From: Collimonas fungivorans
GTDB taxonomy: Bacteria; Pseudomonadota; Gammaproteobacteria; Burkholderiales; Burkholderiaceae_D
Direction: 5' to 3'
Length of the DNA: 64,000 nucleotides
Assembly: GCF_001584145.1 (NCBI RefSeq)
Contig: NZ_CP013232.1
Location: forward strand, 2,976,001 to 3,040,000
The notes beneath the pieces were generated by a model, which was not told the DNA's origin, made no database searches, and was given only the letters and a program-made list of their open reading frames with translations. Below are positions 1-8,675 of the stretch, one piece after another (the first letter of the stretch is position 1; the number at the start of each line of letters is the position of its first letter). The position numbers were made by a program, and so were the translations under genes.

Positions 1-197
1 GCCAGCCCGGAGGTGCTGTCGTTGAGCTTGAGGTCGACCACTGCATATCCCGGCGAATGCTGGCGCAGCAGCGCAGCGGCCTCGCCCAGATTCGAGGCCA
101 GCAGGACAGCGTAATCGCGGCGCTCGAACGAGCGGCCCAGCGTGCGCGCGAAAGTGGCGTCGTCCTCGATGATCAGCAGCAGGCGGTCAGTCGCCAT
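1..197 (-). CDS. regA: RegA/PrrA/ActR-type response regulator, N-terminal part
   Basis: Only the first 65 codons are in the window; the gene runs off the left edge. The protein opens MATDRLLLIIEDDATFARTL, a receiver-domain start with the acidic pocket (EDD), and reaches VVDLKLND, whose Asp is the expected phosphoacceptor. The VDL-K-L form around that Asp is typical of the RegA/PrrA/ActR family. Its ATG overlaps the 3' end of the upstream kinase gene by 11 bases, so the two are probably translationally coupled as a RegB-RegA pair. The family normally ends in a short Fis-like DNA-binding helix-turn-helix, which lies outside the window. Symbol by family and context only. Confidence 0.85.
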   Translation of the reverse strand, partial: MATDRLLLIIEDDATFARTLGRSFERRDYAVLLASNLGEAAALLRQHSPGYAVVDLKLNDSTSGL

Positions 198-1536
198 GTC
201 CGGCACCCTCCTCAAGGCTGATCGACGCCAGCGGCAGCGCAAGCTGGACCAGCGCTCCGCCCTGCTCCCGGTTGCGCGCGGTTACCGTGCCGCCCAGCTT
301 GCGGGCGACGTTGACCACAAAAAACAGCCCAAGGCCACTGCCTGGCCGTCCCTTGCTCGACTGGTAAGGCTTGCCCAGGTGCGCCAGCATGGCAGGCGCA
401 AAACCGGGACCGCTGTCGCTCACCACCAGGGTCAGCGCATCGGCTTCCCGCGTTGCTTCCAGGCTGACCCACTGCGGCGAGGCTTCGAGCGCGTTGTCGA
501 GCACGTTGCAGATCATCTGCTTGAGGGCGGAATCGAAAGCCACCGGCATATCCTGCTCGATCCGGTTTTCATAGGCAAACGAAACGATCGGCCGGGTCGC
601 ACACCATTCCTTGGCCAGGTCGTTGAGGAAAGTGCTGATGGTGGTCTTCACCGACGATTCGCCGCGCGCCTCGCCGGCCGACAGCAGGATGCCGCTGACG
701 ATGCTCTTGCAGCGCTGCAGCTGGGCTTGCATCTCGCCGATTTCTTCCAGCAGTTCGCTGTTCTTGCTGAACTCCGGCATGCGCCGCCAGTCGCCCAGGA
801 TCACCGACAAGGTGGCCAGCGGCGTACCGAGTTCGTGCGCGGCGCCGGAAGCCAGCAGGCCCATGCGCACGATGTGGTCCTCCTCCGCCGCACGCTGGCG
901 CAAATCGGCCAGCTGGGCGTCGCCGGCGCGCAGGTTGCGGCCGATGCGGGTGATGAAAAACACCAGCAAGGCGGCATTCAGCACAAAACAGATCAGCAGA
1001 CCTTCGACATACAGGCTGGACAAGCCGTTGCCATGGTCGGGCGGCAGCGCCAGCGGTTCGGAAAACAGCGAGAGGCCGGCCAGGCAGGCGCTGGTGACGG
1101 CGACAATGGTCCAGGTCGACCAGGTTTCCAGCAGCACGGCGCTGAGGATCACCTGCAACAGGAACAGAAAGGCGAACGGATTGGTGATGCCGCCGCTGAA
1201 ATACAGCTGGGCGGTGAGGATGCCGACGTCCACCAGCAGCGCCAGGAACAGCTCGCCGTTGCTGGCCACGCGCCGTTCATGCCAGCGCAGGTGGCTGGCG
1301 ATGTTGAACGCCACCAGGCACGCCAGCACCTTCAGCATGTGCGGCAGCGGCAGGTGGATGCCGAAACCGGCGATCACGATAGCGATGGTGGTGATCTGCC
1401 CGACCACGGCGATCCAGCGCAGCTGGATCAATTGCAGCATGTTCTTGTGGCCGGCGGCGTTTTCAACGCCTGCCGCCAGCGTCCAGCGCCGCTTCAAATC
1501 TTCTGTATTTGCAAGAATATCAATTTTACTTGCCAT
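187..1536 (-). CDS. regB: RegB/PrrB-type redox-sensing histidine kinase
   Basis: 449-residue membrane sensor kinase with six predicted transmembrane segments in the first ~200 residues, then a DHp and HATPase domain. GGITNPF at residues 115-121 is the quinone-associated GGxxNPF motif of RegB. The H-box AAHELGTPLATL carries the phospho-His at about residue 234. The Cys in QRCKSIV (about 276) matches in spacing the redox-active Cys of Rhodobacter RegB. The ATP-binding end has NVLDNALEAS, DSGPGF and GSGLGLFFV. I start at MASKIDIL because the upstream in-frame ATG would lengthen the overlap with SURF1; the chosen start overlaps it by 11 bases. In this operon it could sense quinone or redox state and feed back on oxidase expression; that is inferred from the family. 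Confidence 0.88.
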   Translation of the reverse strand: MASKIDILANTEDLKRRWTLAAGVENAAGHKNMLQLIQLRWIAVVGQITTIAIVIAGFGIHLPLPHMLKVLACLVAFNIASHLRWHERRVASNGELFLALLVDVGILTAQLYFSGGITNPFAFLFLLQVILSAVLLETWSTWTIVAVTSACLAGLSLFSEPLALPPDHGNGLSSLYVEGLLICFVLNAALLVFFITRIGRNLRAGDAQLADLRQRAAEEDHIVRMGLLASGAAHELGTPLATLSVILGDWRRMPEFSKNSELLEEIGEMQAQLQRCKSIVSGILLSAGEARGESSVKTTISTFLNDLAKEWCATRPIVSFAYENRIEQDMPVAFDSALKQMICNVLDNALEASPQWVSLEATREADALTLVVSDSGPGFAPAMLAHLGKPYQSSKGRPGSGLGLFFVVNVARKLGGTVTARNREQGGALVQLALPLASISLEEGAGHGD

Positions 1537-2368
1537 CGTCACTTTCACGGTCGATACCATCGGCATGGGCGCCTGGCGGATGCCGCCGGCGCAGATTCCG
1601 CTCTTCCCGTCCTACCCAGAAACAGGCGCCTGCCACCATCAAGGCAAGAGCATACCAAGTGAGAGCATAAACCAGATGGTTATTGTGAAAGGCGATCACC
1701 GTCAGGCCGCCGACCGGGTGGTTGCCGCCGGTATCCTTGCTGGCCGTCGCTGCGTCTGCATCGATGAAATAAGGCGCCGCCGGCAACAGGTTGCGCGCCG
1801 CCGCTATCGCTTGCACGTCGCGCGAAAACCAGCGGTCGCCGGCCGGATCGTTGTGGCGCAGGAAGCCGCCGCCCGGCTCACTCATGCGCAGCAGTCCGCT
1901 TACCTCGGCCGGACCGACCTCCGGACCATCCTGTTCGGCGCCGGCCTTGGCCGGTACAAAACCGCGGTTGACCAGCACCACGCTGCCGTCCGCGCAGCGC
2001 AACGGCGTCAGCAGCCAGAATCCGCCGCCGAGTTCGGTCGAAGCCTGGACCCGGGCTGTCAGTGCATAGAGGAAGGTGCCGCTGAGGCGCACGCGCCGGT
2101 ATTCGTCGGCGTCGGCATTGACCTGCGGCCAGCGTTCAGGACCGGGAGCAGCCACGGCTGGCGCATGCACCCTTTGCTCAACCCGTTCGATCAGGTCAAG
2201 CTTCCATTGCAGGCGCTTGAGCTGCCAGGTCCCCAATGCGAAGAAACCGGCGAACACCAGCCCGGCGCAGATGGCCAGCGCCAGCAGCACAGCTTTGGAG
2301 CGAGCCCTTGGCGCAACCGGCGCCGTGCCCTGACCGTCCGTCACCATGCCGCGCGGCGCCTGTTTCAT
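1526..2368 (-). CDS. SURF1-family oxidase assembly protein
   Basis: 280-residue inner-membrane protein. A first transmembrane helix at about residues 28-46 is followed by GTWQLKRLQWKLDLI, the family's conserved first block. A large periplasmic loop contains VLVNRGFVP, and a second transmembrane helix lies near HLVYALTWYALALM close to the C terminus. SURF1 proteins help insert heme a/o and CuB into haem-copper oxidases. Its ATG overlaps the cyoD stop as ATGA, and its 3' end overlaps the kinase gene, so it is embedded in the cyo operon. The obvious client is the adjacent bo3 oxidase, although SURF1 is better known for aa3 oxidases. Confidence 0.9.
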   Translation of the reverse strand: MKQAPRGMVTDGQGTAPVAPRARSKAVLLALAICAGLVFAGFFALGTWQLKRLQWKLDLIERVEQRVHAPAVAAPGPERWPQVNADADEYRRVRLSGTFLYALTARVQASTELGGGFWLLTPLRCADGSVVLVNRGFVPAKAGAEQDGPEVGPAEVSGLLRMSEPGGGFLRHNDPAGDRWFSRDVQAIAAARNLLPAAPYFIDADAATASKDTGGNHPVGGLTVIAFHNNHLVYALTWYALALMVAGACFWVGREERNLRRRHPPGAHADGIDRESDDGK

Positions 2369-2859
2369 TGCATGTTTTGCATATGCTGCATGTCTTGCAT
2401 ATTGTGCATTTTCGGCATGTCAGGCATTTTCTGCATCGATTCCGGCACCACTTCCGTGGTGTCGGGCATCATGCCCGGCATCATGTTGTGGTTCAGGTGG
2501 TACATCACCCACAGCGAACCGCTCAGCATGATGAACACCAGCATGATCGTGAAGATCAGCGCCAGCATCGACCAGCCACCTTCGGATTTGGTGTTCATGT
2601 GCAGGAAATACACCATGTGCACCACGATCTGCACGGCGGCGAAACCGAGCAGCACCAGCCCGGTGGTGCTGGATTTGTCGAACACCTTGGCCATCACCAG
2701 CCAGAACGGAATCGCCGTCAGGATCACCGCCAGCACGAAGCCGGTGGTGTAGCTCTTCAGGCTGCCGTGGTCGGCATGGGTGTGGCCGTGATGACCATCG
2801 TGATCACTGTGGCCGTGGCCGACGACGCGCGCCGGGTGCTGTTGATGTCCGCCGCTCAT
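2365..2859 (-). CDS. cyoD: Cytochrome o ubiquinol oxidase subunit IV, with His-rich N terminus and Met-rich tail
   Basis: 164-residue small subunit with three transmembrane helices in the core (from SLKSYTTGFVLAVILTAIPF to IFTIMLVFIMLSGSLWVMYH), as in CyoD. The core matches the family, but the protein is longer than the usual ~110-125 residues because of two extensions. The first ~32 residues are His-rich (GHGHSDHDGHHGHTHADHG). The last ~38 residues are Met-rich, with MPGMMP, MQKMPDMPKMHNMQ and a three-residue (DMQ/HMQ/NMQ) ending. The start is the ATG that overlaps the cyoC stop as ATGA; the longer in-frame extension is cyoC antisense-frame noise. The extensions resemble copper-binding sequences, but that function is only inferred. 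Confidence 0.9.
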   Translation of the reverse strand: MSGGHQQHPARVVGHGHSDHDGHHGHTHADHGSLKSYTTGFVLAVILTAIPFWLVMAKVFDKSSTTGLVLLGFAAVQIVVHMVYFLHMNTKSEGGWSMLALIFTIMLVFIMLSGSLWVMYHLNHNMMPGMMPDTTEVVPESMQKMPDMPKMHNMQDMQHMQNMQ

Positions 2860-3485
2860 GGCAAAACTCCCATCAGATAGACAAAGGTGAAGACGCCGAT
2901 CCAGACCACGTCCAGGAAATGCCAGAACATCGACAGGCACATCAGGCGCCGGCCGTTTTCAGCGGTAAGGCCGTGGCGCTTGACCTGGAACATCAGCGTG
3001 ACCAGCCAGACGATGCCGAAGCTGACGTGCAGGCCGTGGGTCGCCACCAGTGCGAAGAACGAGGTCAGGAAGCCGCTGCGCTGCGGGCCTGCGCCTTCGT
3101 GGATCAGGTGCACGAATTCGTACAGTTCGAAGCCGATAAAGCAGGCACCGAGAATGCCGGTGACAGCCAGCCAGGCCAGCGTTGCGCCCTGGCGCTTGCG
3201 CTGCATTTCCAGCATGGCGAAACCGTAGGTGATCGACGACAGCAGCAGCAGCGACGTATTGACTGCCACCAGCGGCAGGTCGAACAGTTCGGCGCCGGTC
3301 GGGCCGCCTGCATAGTTGCGGCCCAATACGGCGTAAGTCGCGAACAGGCAGGCGAAGATCAGGCAATCGCTCATCAGGTACAGCCAGAAACCCAGCAAGG
3401 TGCCGTTTTCCGGATGGTGTTCGCGGGTGTAGAAGCGCGCGCTCGGATCAGCCGCGCCGGTAGTGTTCATGGTGGTATCAGACAT
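2856..3485 (-). CDS. cyoC: Cytochrome o ubiquinol oxidase subunit III
   Basis: 209 residues with five predicted transmembrane helices, matching CyoC (about 200 residues). Conserved blocks include [25 protein letters not shown] near the N terminus, the acidic helix [25 protein letters not shown], and [20 protein letters not shown] at the C terminus. It belongs to the COX3-like fold but with the short, five-helix form of quinol oxidases. It overlaps cyoB by 8 bases upstream and cyoD by 4 bases downstream, so expression is probably coupled. Confidence 0.95.
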   Translation of the reverse strand: MSDTTMNTTGAADPSARFYTREHHPENGTLLGFWLYLMSDCLIFACLFATYAVLGRNYAGGPTGAELFDLPLVAVNTSLLLLSSITYGFAMLEMQRKRQGATLAWLAVTGILGACFIGFELYEFVHLIHEGAGPQRSGFLTSFFALVATHGLHVSFGIVWLVTLMFQVKRHGLTAENGRRLMCLSMFWHFLDVVWIGVFTFVYLMGVLP

Positions 3486-5481
3486 GGCTAGCCAGCAATC
3501 GTGTGCGTTCGCCCTCGGTGCGGACGACTTCGTCCGCCGAGATGTGGTAATCGCGGTTGTAGTTGAAGGTGTGGATGATGATGGCAGCCATCATCGCTGC
3601 AAAGCCGAGGCCGGCCACCAGCCACATGTGCCAGATCAGGGCAAAGCCGATGGCTGCGCTGAGCGCGGCGATGATGAAACCGGCCGCCGTGTTCTTCGGC
3701 ATGTGGATGGCGACGAAGTCTTTCAGCGGACGCGCGTAGCCGTTGGCCTTCATGTCGGTCCAGGCGTCGTTGTCATGCACCACCGGCGTGAAGGCGAAAT
3801 TGTAGTCCGGCGGCGGCGACGAGGTCGACCATTCCAGGGTGCGCGCGCCCCATGGATCGCCGGTGGTGTCGCGCAGCGATTCGCGGCGGCGGAAACTGAC
3901 CACCAGCTGCACGATGAAGGACGCGATGCCGAGTGCGATCAGGACAGCGCCGAAAGCGGCGATCTGGAACCAGATCTGCAGCGACGGATCCTCGAAGTGG
4001 CCGAGGCGGCGGGTCACGCCCATCAGGCCCAGCACGTACAGTGGCATGAAGGCAAAGTAGAAACCGATGGTCCAGAACCAGAAGCAGCACTTGCCCCAGA
4101 AGTCGTCCAGCTTGTAGCCGAAGGCTTTCGGGAACCAGTAATTGATGCCGGCAAACATGCCGAACAGCACGCCGCCGATGATAACGTTATGGAAGTGGGC
4201 GATCAGGAACAGGCTGTTATGCAGCACGAAGTCGGCCGGCGGCACTGCCAGCAGCACGCCGGTCATGCCGCCGATGGTGAAGGTGACCATGAAGCCGATG
4301 GTCCACAGCATGGGCAGCTCGAAGCGGATACGGCCGCGGTACATGGTGAACAGCCAGTTGAAGATCTTGGCGCCGGTCGGGATCGAGATGATCATCGTCG
4401 TGATGCCGAAGAACGAGTTGACGCTGGCGCCGGAACCCATGGTGAAAAAGTGATGCAGCCACACCAGGTAGGACAGGATGGTGATCACCACGGTGGCATA
4501 GACCATCGAGGTGTAACCGAACAGGCGCTTGCTGCTGAAGGTCGAGACGACTTCGGAGAAGATGCCGAAGGCTGGCAGAATCAGGATGTAAACCTCAGGG
4601 TGGCCCCAGATCCAGATCAGGTTGACATACATCATGGCGTTGCCGCCCATGTCATTGGTGAAGAAATTGGTGCCGACGATGCGGTCCAGCGACAACATGC
4701 CCAGCACGGCGGTCAGCACCGGGAAGGCGGCGACGATCAGGACGTTGGTGCACAAGGCGGTCCAGGTGAATACCGGCATCTTCATCATGTTCATGCCGGG
4801 CGCGCGCATCTTGACGATGGTCGCTATCAGGTTGATCCCCGATAGCAGCGTCCCTACCCCGGCAATCTGCAAGGCCCATATGTAGTAGTCGACTCCGACG
4901 TCCGGGCTGGCAAGGATGCCTGACAGCGGCGGATAAGCCAGCCAGCCGGTGCGGGCGAATTCGCCGACGAACAGCGAAGCCATCACCAGCATGCCGCCGA
5001 AGGTGGTCATCCAGAAGCTGAAATTGTTCAGGAAAGGAAAAGCCACGTCGCGTGCGCCGATCTGCAGCGGCACCACATAGTTCATCAGGCCGGTCACCAG
5101 CGGCATGGCGACGAAGAAGATCATGATGACGCCGTGCGCCGTGAAGATCTGGTCGTAATGGTGCGGCGGCAGGAAGCCGGCCGAATCGCCGAAGGCAAAC
5201 GCCTGCTGGGCGCGCATCATCAAGGCGTCGGCGAAGCCGCGCAGCAGCATCACCAGGCCCAGCACCACATACATGATGCCGATCTTCTTGTGGTCGATGC
5301 TGGTGAACCAGTCGCGCCACAAGGTGCCCCAGACTTTGTAGTAGGTCAGCGCGCCAAGCACTGCTGCGCCGCCGATGGCGACCATGAGGAAGGTCGCGAT
5401 AAGAATCGGTTCGTGGTAGGGAATCGCTTCCCAGGTGAGACGGCCGAAGATCAGCTTGGTCAGATCAATATGGTCTAGCAT
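3478..5481 (-). CDS. cyoB: Cytochrome o ubiquinol oxidase subunit I
   Basis: 667-residue catalytic subunit of the proton-pumping bo3 oxidase; length equals the family norm (~660-670). Haem-copper signatures are intact. [11 protein letters not shown] provides a low-spin haem His; [14 protein letters not shown] contains the CuB His and the Tyr that crosslinks to it; LHHFFTMG provides two further CuB His; HFHNVIIGG provides the high-spin and low-spin haem ligands. About 15 transmembrane helices are visible. It reduces O2 to water with ubiquinol. It follows cyoA by 105 bases and overlaps cyoC. Confidence 0.97.
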   Translation of the reverse strand: MLDHIDLTKLIFGRLTWEAIPYHEPILIATFLMVAIGGAAVLGALTYYKVWGTLWRDWFTSIDHKKIGIMYVVLGLVMLLRGFADALMMRAQQAFAFGDSAGFLPPHHYDQIFTAHGVIMIFFVAMPLVTGLMNYVVPLQIGARDVAFPFLNNFSFWMTTFGGMLVMASLFVGEFARTGWLAYPPLSGILASPDVGVDYYIWALQIAGVGTLLSGINLIATIVKMRAPGMNMMKMPVFTWTALCTNVLIVAAFPVLTAVLGMLSLDRIVGTNFFTNDMGGNAMMYVNLIWIWGHPEVYILILPAFGIFSEVVSTFSSKRLFGYTSMVYATVVITILSYLVWLHHFFTMGSGASVNSFFGITTMIISIPTGAKIFNWLFTMYRGRIRFELPMLWTIGFMVTFTIGGMTGVLLAVPPADFVLHNSLFLIAHFHNVIIGGVLFGMFAGINYWFPKAFGYKLDDFWGKCCFWFWTIGFYFAFMPLYVLGLMGVTRRLGHFEDPSLQIWFQIAAFGAVLIALGIASFIVQLVVSFRRRESLRDTTGDPWGARTLEWSTSSPPPDYNFAFTPVVHDNDAWTDMKANGYARPLKDFVAIHMPKNTAAGFIIAALSAAIGFALIWHMWLVAGLGFAAMMAAIIIHTFNYNRDYHISADEVVRTEGERTRLLASHV

Positions 5482-5586
5482 CGTTACTTTCCGGTGAAAA
5501 AGGGAAACGCGGCGGCTGTCATATGCACTGCGGCGACAGCGCCGTTGCTGGCAGAACGGAGCACTGCCGGCTCTTGTTGCAAACGG

Positions 5587-6540
5587 TTATTCATGGTGTT
5601 TGGCCGGGTCCTCGGCCTGGTGTTCTGCCATGTTGTGGCCGCTATCGGCCGCCATCATCTGGTCCATGCACATCTGGCCCGGCTCGATGCAGCGGTTGAG
5701 GATGGCGTGGTACAGGCTCGGATCGACAGCACCGTAGTAGCGCACCGGTTCCTTCTCGCTCGGCTTTTCGAGCTGCAGGTAATCGGCGCGGTCCAGCTTG
5801 CCGCTGGCTGCCTTGGTGGTCTTGACCCAGTTCTCGAAATTCTCCGTGGTCATGCCATGGAACTTGAATTTCATGTCGGAAAAACCGGCGCCGCTGTAGT
5901 TGGCGGAGAAGCCGTCGTACTCGCCCGGCCGGTTGATCACCGCGTTCAGGGAGGTCTGCATGCCCGGCATGGCGTAGATCTGGCCAGCCAGCGCAGGAAT
6001 GAAGAAGGAATTCATGATGGCCGACGAGGTGATCTTGAAGCGGATCGGCATGTCGACCGGCGCCGCCAGCTCATTGACGGTGGCGATGCCTTGCTCGGGA
6101 TAGATGAACAGCCATTTCCAGTCCAGCGCCACCACTTCTACCGTCAGCGTCTTGGCATCGGCGGGAATCGGGCGGTTCGCATCCAGGCGCGACAGCGGCC
6201 GGTACGGGTCCAGGGTATGGGTGCTGATCCAGGTCAGCAGGCCGAGGGCGATGATGATGAGCAGCGGCGCGCCCCAGATCACCAGCTCCAGCTGGGTCGA
6301 GTGGTCCCAGTCGGGTTCGTAGCGTGCAGCGGTATTGTTTTTACGGTAGCGCCAGGCAAACCAGATGGTCAGCGCAATCACCGGAACGATGATCAGCAGC
6401 ATCAGAATCGTGGAAATCACGATCAGGCGGCCCTGCTGGGAGGCGATATCGCCAGACGGATTCATCACCACCGTGTTGCAACCAGCCAACAAAATGAGGG
6501 GAAGGAGGAGCAATCCACGCCGAGATAAGAGGGAAACCAT
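5587..6540 (-). CDS. cyoA: Cytochrome o ubiquinol oxidase subunit II (lipoprotein)
   Basis: 317 residues. The N terminus MVSLLSRRGLLLLPLILLAGCN is a lipoprotein signal with lipobox LAGC, as in CyoA. Two transmembrane helices follow, then a cupredoxin-fold domain (DWKWLFIYPEQGIATVNELA; SFFIPALAGQIYAMPGM). The CuA ligand set of cytochrome c oxidases is absent, consistent with a quinol oxidase. The C-terminal ~30 residues are His/Met-rich (DQMMAADSGHNMAEHQAEDPAKHHE), echoing CyoD. This is the first gene of the operon. The 165 bases upstream (6541-6705), shared with the divergent MFS gene, must hold the promoter, but I could not pick a convincing -35/-10 pair. Confidence 0.96.
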   Translation of the reverse strand: MVSLLSRRGLLLLPLILLAGCNTVVMNPSGDIASQQGRLIVISTILMLLIIVPVIALTIWFAWRYRKNNTAARYEPDWDHSTQLELVIWGAPLLIIIALGLLTWISTHTLDPYRPLSRLDANRPIPADAKTLTVEVVALDWKWLFIYPEQGIATVNELAAPVDMPIRFKITSSAIMNSFFIPALAGQIYAMPGMQTSLNAVINRPGEYDGFSANYSGAGFSDMKFKFHGMTTENFENWVKTTKAASGKLDRADYLQLEKPSEKEPVRYYGAVDPSLYHAILNRCIEPGQMCMDQMMAADSGHNMAEHQAEDPAKHHE

Positions 6541-6705
6541 AGAGTAAAAGTACCGTCGAAGCTATCAGATTGTGATAATGTACACTGACTGGTATGCGTT
6601 GGCGATTGGACGTTTTGTCCTACCCTACACTCATAACATCGGGAAGGGTTCGACACGGCTGGTTGGCATGGCCAGTATTAACAGAAACCCACTAGAGACA
6701 ATATT

Positions 6706-8050
6706 ATGATGACGAGCACCCATAGCCACAATGGCGAAGTTTCCGCTGATTTCTCGTCGCATTCGACCGTCAATGATGCGAGAAACACCAAACCAGACTC
6801 CATCGCCCCGGCGAGATAGCAATCGGCGTAGTTATAGGCCGTGCGTCTGAATATTTCGACTTTTTCGTGTACGCCATGGCCTCGGTGCTGGTGTTTCCCT
6901 CGGTGTTCTTCCCGTTCGAGCAGCAGCTGGAAGGCACGCTTTACGCATTCGTGATTTTCTCCTTTGCCTTTTTGGCAAGACCTTTCGGCACCGTGTTGTT
7001 CATGGCGATCCAGCGCCGCCTCGGACGCGAGGTCAAATTGACGGCTGCGCTCTTCATTTTAGGCATCTCTACGGCCGGGATTGCGTTCCTGCCAACATAC
7101 CAGCACTTGGGATTTTACGCCATCGTCTTGCTGGCGCTGCTGCGCATCGGCCAAGGCATTGCGCTGGGCGGCTCCTGGGACGGCCTGCCCTCGCTGCTGG
7201 CGCTGAATGCGCCGCAGAACCGGCGCGGCTGGTACGCCATGCTGGGCCAATTGGGCGCGCCGGTCGGCTTCATGATCGCCGGCGGCCTGTTTGCCTACCT
7301 GCTGTCGAACCTGACCACCGAAGACTTCCTCGACTGGGGCTGGCGCTACCCGTTCTACGTGGCGTTCGCCATCAACGTCGTCGCCCTGTTCGCCCGCCTG
7401 CGCCTGGTATCGACCCCGGAATATGCCCGCTTGCTTGACGAACGGGAGCTGGAGCCGGTCAACGCCCTGGAAATGACCCGTTCGCAAGGACGCAACGTCA
7501 TCATCGGCGCCCTGGCGGCCTTGGCCAGCTACGCCCTGTTCCACCTGGTGACTGTGTTCCCGCTGTCCTGGATCACTTTGTATTCGATGCGCTCCGTCAG
7601 CGACTTCCTGATCATCCAGGTCATCGGCGCCGCGCTCATGGCGCTGGGCGTGGTCGCCTCCGGCCTGATCGCCGACCGTCTCGGCCGCCGTACCACGCTA
7701 GGCGCCTGCGCCGTGCTGATCGCGGTGCTGAGCGCGTTTGTGCCGACCTTGATGAACGGCGGCGAGTTTGGCCAGAATACCTTCATCCTGCTGGGCTTCA
7801 TCCTGCTCGGCTTGTCGTACGGCCAGGCCGCCGGCGCCGTCACCGCCAATTTCCCGGCGAAATACCGCTATACCGGCGCTGCCCTCACTTCCGACCTGTC
7901 ATGGCTGGTCGGGCCGGTTTCGCACCGCTGGTGGCGCTTGGCCTGTCGGCGCATTTTGGCCTGGCTTATGTCAGCTTCTACCTGCTGTCGGGCGCCGCCT
8001 GCTCGCTGGCGGCGTTAAGCCTTAACCGCGCCCTGGAAATCCGCGACTGA
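6706..8050 (+). pseudogene. MFS transporter (metabolite:H+ symporter-like) broken by two frameshifts
   Basis: Start ATGATGACG at 6706 gives about 35 residues (THSHNGEVSADF...) and then a stop (TAG) at the CCCC run 6806-6809. One extra C would read on as IAPGEIAIGVVIGRASEYFDFFVYA, the usual start of this MHS-type MFS family. The middle frame is then open from about 6810 to 7915 and encodes the transporter body (RLGREVKLTAALFILGIS, RIGQGIALGGSWDG, ADRLGRRTTLGACA). At 7911-7915 the frame is lost again; one more base restores GAGFAPLVALGLSAHFGLAY and a natural end at NRALEIRD, TGA 8048-8050. As read it cannot make a complete protein. Consensus error is at least as likely as true decay. It is divergent from cyoA. 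Confidence 0.8.
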
Positions 8051-8055
8051 TTATG

Positions 8056-8090
8056 AAAAAAGCCTGTTTTCATGTGAAAACAGGCTTTTT
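8056..8090 (+). terminator. Rho-independent terminator (potentially bidirectional)
   Basis: Inverted repeat with arms AAAAAGCCTGTTTTC and GAAAACAGGCTTTTT around the loop ATGT, with an A-run on the left and a T-run on the right. It lies 5 bases after the repaired MFS stop and 13 bases from the 3' end of the minus-strand gene at 8104, so it can end transcription from both sides. Confidence 0.9.
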
Positions 8091-8103
8091 CGATTATCCG
8101 GCC

Positions 8104-8571
8104 TTACAATTTCCCGCTATCGCTCACCAGGCTTAACCAATGCAAATTGGCGTCGCCCGCTCTTGAGAGCGAATTCCCCTCATTTCCGGCCTGCCATGCA
8201 CGCTGGTTAAAATTTTCCCGCCGGTTTTTCTGCGCAGCTCTCAGCAATGTCCGCTTGATGCGTTGATCGCCGTAATTGGCGATCTTCTCGATGACGGCCC
8301 GCAACTCCGGATCTCCGCGCAACTTCTCAAGCAGCTGATGCCAGAAACCGCATACATACCAGCGCCCGAAACGCTTGTATGCTGCGTTCCAATTGCCAAG
8401 ATAAGACGGCAGGTCGCTCCACCTGCGCTGATTGCGGGCTTGCCACAGCACCGCCTCTACAAACAGGCGGTTGTTATGGCCGTGCAGCCCGGGATCGCCT
8501 TTCTTTCCGAGTAACAGCGGCTCCAGCCGGCGCCATTGATCCTCTTGCAGATACAAGTGTGGTTCAGACAT
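8104..8571 (-). CDS. Orphan IS5-type transposase N-terminal (DUF4096-like) protein
   Basis: 155 residues. Residues 1-95 (LYLQEDQWRRLEPLLLGKKGD, NRLFVEAVLWQARN, WSDLPSYLGNWNAAYKRFGRW) match the N-terminal domain that precedes the DDE domain in IS5-family transposases. The rest (RIKRTLLRAAQKNRRENFNQ...) is not a DDE domain, and no second open frame supplies one. No flanking inverted repeats or target duplication were recognised. It may be a decayed insertion sequence or a stand-alone domain that has been retained. It lies 104 bases downstream of the adhesin on the same strand; function unknown. Confidence 0.65.
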   Translation of the reverse strand: MSEPHLYLQEDQWRRLEPLLLGKKGDPGLHGHNNRLFVEAVLWQARNQRRWSDLPSYLGNWNAAYKRFGRWYVCGFWHQLLEKLRGDPELRAVIEKIANYGDQRIKRTLLRAAQKNRRENFNQRAWQAGNEGNSLSRAGDANLHWLSLVSDSGKL

Positions 8572-8675
8572 TGTTAGACTTTTCAGAGAATATCGGTTTC
8601 GGGCGGCACTTCTTTAGCCTGTATCGCCGGCCCCTGCCCGCGCCATCGGCATCGAGCAAAGAACGGCAACCTCGA

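Noticed and set aside
142..4845. Several long plus-strand frames opposite regB, SURF1 and the cyo genes
   Set aside because: They oppose genes with clear family motifs, are rich in Gln/His/Arg typical of antisense translation, and lack ribosome sites.
8104..8571. A complete IS5 element
   Set aside because: The DDE catalytic domain is missing and no terminal inverted repeats or target duplication were seen.
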